From CAZGSG01 sp964528095 (GTDB taxonomy: Bacteria > Bacteroidota > Bacteroidia > Chitinophagales > Chitinophagaceae): a stretch of 12,638 nucleotides of DNA. The translations under genes were made by a program, and so were the position numbers. Under the pieces are notes generated by a model. That model worked only from the letters and a program-made list of their open reading frames with translations. It had not been told where the DNA came from and ran no database searches. Positions 1-5,281 of the stretch are shown here, in pieces. Numbering within the stretch: position 1 is the first letter of the stretch; every line of letters starts with the position of its first letter. The stretch spans positions 1 through 12,638 of the forward strand of contig CAZGSG010000165.1 in the NCBI GenBank assembly GCA_964528095.1, read 5' to 3'.

Positions 1-516
1 GAGGCACTTTCAGATAAATCCAAGCAGTACCCGTCAGCTGTGGAATTCAAAGAGAGGCTTGAGATCGCAAAAATGACAGGGATCGGCAAATTCGCCATGG
101 ATTTTACACAAAATGATACGCTTGACCAACCGGTAGCGCTTTCTTCATTACGCGGTAAGTATGTACTGGTCGATTTTTGGGCGAGTTGGTGCGGACCCTG
201 CCGTGCTGAGAATCCTGCCGTAGTAAAAGTGTTCAATAAGTACAAAGACCAGAACTTTCATATTATCGGTGTATCACTCGACAGGCCGGGCCAGAAAGAT
301 AAATGGCTGAAAGCTATTCATGATGATGGACTTACCTGGACCCAGGTGAGCGACCTCCAATTCTGGGACAATGCGGTAGCGAAACAATACGGCATCCGTG
401 CAATTCCTCAAAATCTGTTGTTGGATCCGCAGGGCAAGATCATTGCTAAAAATCTCCGTGGTGATGAGTTGGAAGAGAAGCTGGGTGCGGCGATAGAAGG
501 CAAAAAAGCTTTCTAA
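1..516 (+). CDS. TlpA-like thiol-disulfide oxidoreductase, C-terminal part (5' end outside window)
   Basis: The reading frame is open from the first base, so this is the last 171 codons of a longer gene. A GTG at 40 is only an internal valine, and the true start lies upstream. The protein has a thioredoxin fold of the AhpC/TSA-redoxin (TlpA) type. After a short linker comes a strand (YVLVDFWASW), then the redox motif WCGPC with cysteines at visible residues 64 and 67, and later GIRAIPQ with the expected cis-proline near visible residue 136. Such proteins reduce or exchange disulfides in the periplasm, often for cytochrome c maturation or envelope stress. In Bacteroidota they commonly carry an N-terminal DUF4369-like domain and a signal peptide, neither of which can be seen here. 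The gene converges on zapA. Family assignment is firm; substrate is unknown. Confidence 0.93.
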   Translation, partial: EALSDKSKQYPSAVEFKERLEIAKMTGIGKFAMDFTQNDTLDQPVALSSLRGKYVLVDFWASWCGPCRAENPAVVKVFNKYKDQNFHIIGVSLDRPGQKDKWLKAIHDDGLTWTQVSDLQFWDNAVAKQYGIRAIPQNLLLDPQGKIIAKNLRGDELEEKLGAAIEGKKAF

Positions 517-590
517 TTCAAAATTAAAAATGCAAAATTCAAAAATGCACTCCGAAAACAGGGGTTCGTTTTTGAATTTTGCATTTTAAG
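514..590. repeat. AT-rich stop-codon repeat, copy 1, with 19-bp perfect hairpin
   Basis: The repeat starts at the stop codon of the thioredoxin-fold gene. Left arm 527-545 is a perfect 19-bp inverted match to 569-587. Inside the loop, ACTCC (549-553) can pair with GGGGT (561-565) around a 7-base loop. The right arm is T-rich on the plus strand and the left arm gives T-runs on the minus strand, so it could end transcription in either direction between the two convergent genes. Bases 534-553 are identical to 6871-6890 of copy 3. Terminator function is inference. Confidence 0.75.
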
Positions 591-641
591 TCTATTTAAT
601 TGTTCGACCCGGAGTTTGTCCATAGCGATCAGTAAGAGAGC

Positions 642-670
642 GCAAAAATTGTCCGCTTTAAAAAAGCGGA
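642..670 (-). terminator. Probable intrinsic terminator downstream of zapA
   Basis: TCCGCTTT (652-659) pairs perfectly with AAAGCGGA (663-670) around a 3-base loop. Read on the minus strand, the stem is followed after CAA by five T residues (plus positions 645-649), which fits a rho-independent terminator for the zapA transcript. The plus strand has no T-run after the stem, so it is not expected to act in that direction. Confidence 0.5.
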
Positions 671-682
671 ATGAAAAGGTAT

Positions 683-735
683 ACTCCGGAAACCGGGGCC
701 TATTTTTGAATTTTTAATTTTGCATTTTGAATTTA
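683..735. repeat. AT-rich stop-codon repeat, copy 2
   Basis: It shares the core ACTCC-N7-GGGGCC (683-700) with the other copies, followed by a T-rich arm that runs into the zapA stop codon at 733-735. Read from the zapA stop on the minus strand it has the same order as copies 1 and 3: stop codon, A-rich arm, then the GC-rich core. The second A/T arm is missing here, because 660-680 does not complement the right arm, so this is a half copy. Confidence 0.65.
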
Positions 736-1029
736 CTTCAGCTGTCCGTCCAGCAGCTTCTCCATCGCAACCAATTGGTCATTCACATTTTCATTTTGGA
801 GCCCGGTGGTACCGCCGGCACTTTTGTCGGTAGCAAACCAGATCAGCACCATGGCGATATAGTCCTGCATGTCTTTGCCGGCGAAATTGGTTTTATACTC
901 AATTATCTTATCGTTAATTGTTTTCAGGCTGTGGCGTACCGCTTCTTCGTCTTTTGCCTCCATTTTTATGCGGTAGCTCCGGTCACCTATGACTACCGTC
1001 GCTGCGATTAATTGATCCATAGCTTGCAT
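733..1029 (-). CDS. zapA: Cell division protein ZapA
   Basis: The 98-residue protein matches the small ZapA family, whose members bind FtsZ in the cytoplasm and bundle its filaments at the division site. The N-terminal part holds the typical strand VVIGDRSYRIKME (about residues 11-23), followed by the KDEEAVRHSLKTINDKI helix and a long C-terminal helix suited to a dimeric/tetrameric coiled coil. Length is normal for the family. There are two in-frame ATGs (residues 1 and 4; 1029 and 1020); no clear Shine-Dalgarno site separates them, so the start is uncertain by three codons. It is the last gene of the minus-strand run pheT, coiled-coil gene, zapA, but 362 bp separate it from the coiled-coil gene because an opposed gene lies in between. 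A terminator-like hairpin follows it at 642-670. Confidence 0.87.
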   Translation of the reverse strand: MQAMDQLIAATVVIGDRSYRIKMEAKDEEAVRHSLKTINDKIIEYKTNFAGKDMQDYIAMVLIWFATDKSAGGTTGLQNENVNDQLVAMEKLLDGQLK

Positions 1030-1136
1030 TTTTGAAAAAGGTTTATTATTTTGGTTTCCCTTTCACCACCATATCTCGTCCTTAGAAACTTCATTCCACC
1101 CTTCGAAAGCGCTTAATTTTCAAAACGGAAACAGTT

Positions 1137-1391
1137 ATGTTCGCCAAAATCAGGACATCAGTCTTTATTGATGCACTCCAGTTTGAATTGACCGCTATCA
1201 AAGGGAAATTTTTGAAGTGCGTTATAAAAGATGACAAAGGAAGTGTTTGCAGCACTGTCGAAAAAGATATTTCCTTTGACAAAGAACAATTTACCTGGAC
1301 AGGCCTGAATGATCTTCCTTACGGAAAATATACACTAGAACTTTCGCACGGTGATGATGAAATGAAAATGAACCTGGTAAAAAGGGTTTGA
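1137..1391 (+). CDS. Small hypothetical protein resembling a type IX secretion C-terminal sorting domain
   Basis: This 84-residue product is not a family I can name. It is rich in predicted beta strands and ends with GLNDLPYGKYTLELS (about residues 56-70) and a basic tail MNLVKRV (78-84). That order, a G-x-Y-x-L strand then a hydrophobic strand ending in K-R/K, is like the type A C-terminal domains that direct proteins to the Bacteroidota type IX secretion system. No signal peptide is present (it begins MFAKIRTSVFIDA), so a free-standing domain acting in the cytoplasm is as likely as secretion. Two cysteines occur (28, 38). The gene lies opposite to the pheT/zapA cluster; its TGA (1389-1391) directly abuts the stop of the coiled-coil gene (1392-1394). 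The opposite-strand frame over 1091-1282 looks much less protein-like. Confidence 0.6.
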   Translation: MFAKIRTSVFIDALQFELTAIKGKFLKCVIKDDKGSVCSTVEKDISFDKEQFTWTGLNDLPYGKYTLELSHGDDEMKMNLVKRV

Positions 1392-1679
1392 TCATTCACT
1401 GAGCATGGTAATACAGCGATCAATTTCTTTTACATACACATTGATCCTTTTTTCAAATTCCTTTTTCTCCGCTTCATTCATATCCGCATTGCTGAACTTC
1501 TGAATATCTAATTGTTGCTTCAGGTTTTCCGTCATTTCCCCATATTTCAACAGGTCACTCTTTGCAATACTTAACTCTTCTTTCAACTGAAGATTTTCTT
1601 TTTGTAGCCCGGCATGAACTTTCAGCAATTGCTGAAGCTTGTCCTGTATACGTTTAAGATGTTCTTCCGTTGCGCTCAT
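1392..1679 (-). CDS. Small coiled-coil protein in the pheT-zapA cluster
   Basis: The 95-residue product is almost wholly helical and charged, with Leu/Ile heptad spacing over about residues 5-60 (LKRIQDKLQQLLKVHAGL and onward), a short break near NADMNEAE, and a second helix (about 70-93). It has no signal peptide or membrane segment, so it is probably a cytoplasmic coiled-coil dimer. It lies 48 bp after pheT on the same strand, and zapA follows further downstream. A small coiled-coil gene beside zapA in Bacteroidota could be an analogue of ZapB, which links to ZapA at the division ring in proteobacteria. That role is inferred from neighbourhood and shape only. No enzymatic motif is visible. 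The opposed gene at 1137-1391 converges on it with no spacing. Confidence 0.75.
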   Translation of the reverse strand: MSATEEHLKRIQDKLQQLLKVHAGLQKENLQLKEELSIAKSDLLKYGEMTENLKQQLDIQKFSNADMNEAEKKEFEKRINVYVKEIDRCITMLSE

Positions 1680-1727
1680 AACTCATTTTTAAAAAAATTC
1701 AGGGACATTCAACCCGGAACCTCAAAC

Positions 1728-4163
1728 TTATTTTCGTATTTCCGCCTGCAAATCTTTCTCCAATGTTATCATGATCTTGTTCATCCAGTTGTCGATTTCC
1801 TTATCGGTCAGGGTTTTTTCATTGTCAAGAAAAGTAAAACTTACCGCCAGTGATTTTTTTCCCTCACCCAGTTTTTCGCTTTCAAAAATATCGAACAACT
1901 TTATATCCTTCAGGTTGCTAAGCCGGATCTTTTGTACTGACTTTTCTACCTCTTCATATTGCAATTGTTTCGGAACGATCATTGCCAGGTCACGCTGCAC
2001 CGAGGGAAATCTTGCAATTTCCTGGAACGCAGGTTTATTGGCCGCTGCTTTTTTCATCAACACATCCCAGGCAAAATCGGCAAAGTATACGGGCTGTTTA
2101 ATATCAAAAAGACCCAATGTTTTTTTATGAACAATGCCTGCCTGGATCACCACCTCTCCATTGATCTTTCCCTGCAACCCGTTTTCAAACTTTGGATGTT
2201 GCAATGCTTCGAAAGAATCAATTTCCACGCCAAGCAGCTGTAAAACCCTTGCAACAATTCCTTTTAATACATAAAAATCTGCCAGGGATGATTTGTTGCG
2301 CCAGCTGTCTTCATTATTTTTCCCGGAAATATAAATGCAAAGATGTTCAGGCTCCTCATATTGGCCCGGACCACTTGTGCTATAGGTTTTTCCGAATTCA
2401 AAAAGACGCAGATCATTGTTTTTACGATTCAGGTTGTGGGCAATGACTTCCAGTCCTGTTTCCAGCATGGAAGGACGCATCATATTCAGTTCGGCACTCA
2501 GACTATTGAGCATCTTCACAGAACTTGTCAGTTCTTCTTCACTGAAATAAGCCGCGTTGGTGATCGAATTGGTCATTGTTTCAAAAAAGCCCAGTCCTAC
2601 GAGGTAATTCGCTGCTTTTTCTTTGTATTCGTCTGCCGCATGGTTTTCTTCTATGGAAGGGGTGATGGTGATCGAATCCGGGATCACTACATTGTCCAGG
2701 CCATCGATCCGCAGAATTTCTTCTACCAGGTCGGCCGGCAAACTGATATCGGGTTTATGATAAGGCACCGCAACCCTCAACTCATCAATACCTTCTTTTA
2801 AGATCTCAAATCCCAGGCTGCCCAATATGTTCTTTACTGCATCGGGATGATAATTTTTGCCGCTTAGTTTTTTCAGGTAGTGATACTTTATGGCGACAGG
2901 CGTTTTTTCTTTTTGCTGCGCATAAATATCTACAAGGTCTGAAGCAATTTCTCCACCAGCTACTTCCTTAATAAGAATGGCAGCTCTTTTCAATACATTG
3001 ACCGTTGCAGAAATATCAGTTCCCTTTTCAAACCGGCTTGCCGCATCGGTTCTAAGTCCATGACGAAACGAGGTCTTACGGATAGTTACCGCATCAAAGC
3101 AGGCGCTTTCCAGGAATATATCGGTTGTTTTATCCGTCACCCCGCTATGCAGACCGCCAAATACGCCAGCAATGCACATGCCTTCCAACTGACCGGATTG
3201 ACTGCTGATCATGAGATCTTCAGCGCTCAATTTTCTTTCTTTCTCATCCAGGGTCACAAAAGGAGTTCCTTCCGGCAGATTGCCTACAACGATCTTCCGG
3301 CCTTTGATGGCACTGATATCAAAAGCATGCAGCGGTTGCCCTGTTTCATGCTGAATGAAATTGGTGATATCAACAATATTATTGATTGGCCGCAGACCAA
3401 TGGCTTTTAGTTTTTGCTTTAGCCATTTGGGCGATTCTTTAATAGTAACATTGGCGATACTAAGACCGGAATAACGGGGACAGGCTTTTTCATTGTCCAC
3501 AGTTACTTCTATAGCAAGAGAAGTATTATCAACTTTAAAACTATTGCTGTTAGGCAATTTCGGCCTGCTGTCTTTTTTATCGTGATGGGAAAGATAAGCG
3601 CAAACATCCCTGGCTACGCCCCAGTGGCTCATTGCATCCATCCGGTTAGGTGTAAGTCCTATTTCATAAACGATATCATCATATGGTTGAAAATAGTCTG
3701 CTGCACTGGCGCCAACCTTTACATCTTCAGGCAATACCAGGATGCCTGCATGGGAGCTGCCCAGTCCGATCTCATCTTCCGCGCAGATCATACCATGACT
3801 TTCCACGCTGCGGATCTTTGCTATTTTCATTGTCAGCGGATCACCGGCAGACGGATAGATAGTTGTACCTACAGGGGCTACGATCACTTTTTGCCCGGCT
3901 GCCACATTAGGTGCGCCGCATACGATCTGCAAAGGTTCTCCTTTTCCAATACTTACTTTGGTGAGGGTGAGTTTATCTGCATTGGGGTGTTTCTCCGTGC
4001 TCAGTACTTCGCCGATCACCAGGCCTTTGAGCCCGCCCTTTACTTCTTCATATTTTTCCATGCTTTCTACCTCCAGTCCAATGGAAGTAAGAATACGGCT
4101 CAATCTTTCAGGGTCAACCGCTACAGGCAGGTATTCGCTGAGCCATTTATAAGAAATCTTCAT
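1728..4163 (-). CDS. pheT: Phenylalanine--tRNA ligase beta subunit
   Basis: The 811-residue product is the beta chain of the (alpha-beta)2 enzyme that charges tRNA-Phe in the cytoplasm. Visible domains in order are: an N-terminal region MKISYKWLSEYLP; an EMAP-II-like OB-fold tRNA-binding domain (about 43-150, with GEVLSTEKHPNADKL and VCGAPNV); the B3/B4 editing domain (about 215-395, with RPINNIVDITNFI, GQPLHAFD and SRFEKGTD); the B5 domain (about 420-490, PDISLPADLVEEILRIDG); a catalytic-like core (about 500-700); and the C-terminal FDX-ACB anticodon-binding domain (from about 715, RFPSVQRDLAMIVP). Length is normal for bacteria. The ATG at 4161-4163 begins the conserved N-terminus; no strong ribosome site is visible. 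pheS is not adjacent, so the two subunits are encoded apart. It is probably the promoter-proximal gene of a unit continuing into the coiled-coil gene 48 bp on. Confidence 0.98.
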   Translation of the reverse strand: MKISYKWLSEYLPVAVDPERLSRILTSIGLEVESMEKYEEVKGGLKGLVIGEVLSTEKHPNADKLTLTKVSIGKGEPLQIVCGAPNVAAGQKVIVAPVGTTIYPSAGDPLTMKIAKIRSVESHGMICAEDEIGLGSSHAGILVLPEDVKVGASAADYFQPYDDIVYEIGLTPNRMDAMSHWGVARDVCAYLSHHDKKDSRPKLPNSNSFKVDNTSLAIEVTVDNEKACPRYSGLSIANVTIKESPKWLKQKLKAIGLRPINNIVDITNFIQHETGQPLHAFDISAIKGRKIVVGNLPEGTPFVTLDEKERKLSAEDLMISSQSGQLEGMCIAGVFGGLHSGVTDKTTDIFLESACFDAVTIRKTSFRHGLRTDAASRFEKGTDISATVNVLKRAAILIKEVAGGEIASDLVDIYAQQKEKTPVAIKYHYLKKLSGKNYHPDAVKNILGSLGFEILKEGIDELRVAVPYHKPDISLPADLVEEILRIDGLDNVVIPDSITITPSIEENHAADEYKEKAANYLVGLGFFETMTNSITNAAYFSEEELTSSVKMLNSLSAELNMMRPSMLETGLEVIAHNLNRKNNDLRLFEFGKTYSTSGPGQYEEPEHLCIYISGKNNEDSWRNKSSLADFYVLKGIVARVLQLLGVEIDSFEALQHPKFENGLQGKINGEVVIQAGIVHKKTLGLFDIKQPVYFADFAWDVLMKKAAANKPAFQEIARFPSVQRDLAMIVPKQLQYEEVEKSVQKIRLSNLKDIKLFDIFESEKLGEGKKSLAVSFTFLDNEKTLTDKEIDNWMNKIMITLEKDLQAEIRK

Positions 4164-4224
4164 TTTTTGCTTGCGTCTTTATTGCCTGCGAAGATAAGTC
4201 CAAAAATCAAGTTCAAAATCTAAC

Positions 4225-4341
4225 CTCAGGTTCTAGGTTCCAGGTTTTTAGTCCCTGGTTAAGAGTTCCTAAGCGCCATGTTCATTCAATTCCTGAACAT
4301 TCGCCACCGGAGTAGATTAACCAGGGACCAGGAACCCTGAG
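4225..4341. repeat. Long inverted repeat between pheT and the 166-residue protein gene
   Basis: GTCCCTGGTTAA (4251-4262) and TTAACCAGGGAC (4317-4328) form a perfect 12-bp inverted repeat. Pairing resumes further out at CTCAGG (4225-4230) with CCTGAG (4336-4341), with related GGTTCC/GGAACC sequence between, the left arm being longer by 13 bases. A smaller pair, TGTTCA (4279-4284) with TGAACA (4293-4298), lies in the loop. The element begins three bases after the stop codon of the 4344-4844 gene as read on the minus strand. It could stop transcripts from that gene before pheT, or be a mobile palindromic repeat. No terminal T-run as long as in classic terminators is seen. Confidence 0.7.
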
Positions 4342-4343
4342 CT

Positions 4344-4844
4344 TTACTGCATTTCGATTTTAAAAGCGAGGCTGAAATAAGAATAATAATGACCAGGCTG
4401 ATTGTTGGAGTCCGCGTTCCATTCGCTGCCGATTGGAAAAGGGCATTGATTGCCGCAAACAGCTTCACCCAGACCGATCATGGCATTGGCGGTTTGTACA
4501 CGGAAAGCATAGGATCCTGTTTTTTTTAATTGCAAAGCGGGAAGGTTGAACCGGATCCATTTCTGCTGATCTGTTTTTTGAACCAGGAGGCTTGATTCCG
4601 CAATGACCGGTCCCCAGGTTTTTGATTCTTTGTCAAATTCATGTAACGACAATTGAATATCTCCCGGATATTGAACGGAAGTAGCATAAAGTTGAATATT
4701 GTCAACCCGGCCCTCATCAGGACATGTAAATGTTTGTCCGCCCATATGATCAACCGGGTCGGTTTTCAGGTGTCCTATCCAAAGTGTGGTATTATTTTTA
4801 GCCTGGCTTAAAACCGGGCGGCTGCTTGCTGATCCTGTTTGCAT
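4344..4844 (-). CDS. Hypothetical protein, probable beta-sandwich fold
   Basis: I do not recognise this 166-residue protein. The sequence alternates hydrophobic and polar residues in many short segments (GRVDNIQLYATSV, GDIQLSLHEF, KWIRFNLPALQL, GSYAFRVQ, YYSYFSLAFKIEM), which suggests a beta-sandwich or jelly-roll, as in many binding modules. Three cysteines occur: C41 in FTCPDEG, and C130 and C134 in VCGNQC, the latter pair spaced so that a metal site or disulfide is possible. No signal peptide, membrane helix or catalytic motif is visible. The ATG at 4842-4844 is preceded on the minus strand by an A/T-rich stretch without a clear ribosome site. It reads towards pheT but is separated from it by 180 bp with a large inverted repeat, so probably a separate transcript. 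Protein-like composition and the full-length frame support a real gene; function is unknown. Confidence 0.8.
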   Translation of the reverse strand: MQTGSASSRPVLSQAKNNTTLWIGHLKTDPVDHMGGQTFTCPDEGRVDNIQLYATSVQYPGDIQLSLHEFDKESKTWGPVIAESSLLVQKTDQQKWIRFNLPALQLKKTGSYAFRVQTANAMIGLGEAVCGNQCPFPIGSEWNADSNNQPGHYYSYFSLAFKIEMQ

Positions 4845-4956
4845 AATTACTTTTTTTAATAATTAAGAATGAAGCAGCTCAGTTATGGGAGAACTTATTC
4901 GATAACTTATCAATACGGGGATTTATTGCATAAGATGGCCCGTTGCGGTTAATTTT

Positions 4957-4965
4957 TTATCCACC
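4957..4965 (+). promoter_or_regulatory. DnaA-box-like site (8 of 9)
   Basis: TTATCCACC matches the E. coli-type DnaA box TTATNCACA at all but the last base. It lies about 320 bp upstream of dnaB and points towards the better site at 5045-5053. Binding is inference. Confidence 0.4.
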
Positions 4966-5044
4966 GAAGTGCTGATCTTTTTGCGTGAACAGCGCGCAAT
5001 TTTAAGTAAATTGAAAGGAGTGGTAAACCGGGAAAATGGACGAT

Positions 5045-5053
5045 TGTGGATAA
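5045..5053 (-). promoter_or_regulatory. DnaA box, perfect consensus
   Basis: TGTGGATAA is the reverse complement of TTATCCACA, an exact match to TTATNCACA. Together with the site at 4957-4965 it forms an inverted pair about 90 bp apart ahead of the replicative helicase gene. It could be a DnaA-controlled promoter element or part of an origin region; one perfect 9-mer in 12.6 kb can also arise by chance. Confidence 0.45.
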
Positions 5054-5226
5054 CCGGGAATTCGGTGGTGAAAAATAGTGCAGAAAGAAAAACTTTTTTA
5101 AAAAGCCGTAAGAATGTCTAATTGATTCTATTTTCGCCGTCTGACTCAGGGAACATTCCGATAACAAAGAAGTAACATTTTCTTAAAACAAGACTGAACT
5201 ATTTGTCTGAAGCGGCAAACCCAAGG

Positions 5227-5252
5227 TCATCCCGGATTAAAGCCCGGGACGA
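5227..5252. repeat. GC-rich hairpin 29 bp before dnaB
   Basis: TCCCGG (5230-5235) pairs with CCGGGA (5244-5249), with TC/GA pairing resuming outside one mismatch, around a loop of 8 bases. It contrasts with the A/T-rich sequence on either side. No T-run directly follows on the plus strand except the AAATTTTT at 5258-5265. It may be a small palindromic repeat or a structure in the dnaB leader. Confidence 0.5.
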
Positions 5253-5281
5253 TGGTAAATTTTTATCTCTATAACTGAACA

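Larger units (their letters stand above)
4845..5281. other. 437-bp gene-free region upstream of dnaB
   Basis: This gap separates the divergent 166-residue protein gene and dnaB and should contain both promoters, but I find no exact TAnnTTTG on either strand. It holds two DnaA-box-like sites, a 9-base direct repeat AACCGGGAA (5026-5034 and 5052-5060), the inverted pair CCACCGAA (4962-4969) and TTCGGTGG (5061-5068), and a GC-rich hairpin at 5227-5252. A minus-strand frame at 4949-5167 does not look like a protein. No RNA gene was recognised. Confidence 0.6.

Noticed and set aside
590..682. A 6S RNA near zapA, as in proteobacteria, or a tRNA around GTTCGACCC (602-610)
   Set aside because: The segment is too short and lacks the long rod with central bubble of 6S RNA. 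The GTTCGA is not flanked by a pairing T-stem and no cloverleaf can be drawn.
1091..1282. Minus-strand frame of 63 codons between the coiled-coil gene and zapA
   Set aside because: It overlaps the better plus-strand gene 1137-1391 and its product has no recognisable pattern; it is most likely the complement of that gene.
3582..4223. Plus-strand frame of 213 codons antisense to the pheT 5' end
   Set aside because: pheT is certain over its full length, and the antisense product is Cys/His/Phe-rich with no domain, as expected of a shadow frame.
4949..5167. Minus-strand frame of 72 codons in the dnaB upstream gap
   Set aside because: The product has low-complexity Phe/Leu/Ser content, no motif, and covers the DnaA-box region; no support as a gene.
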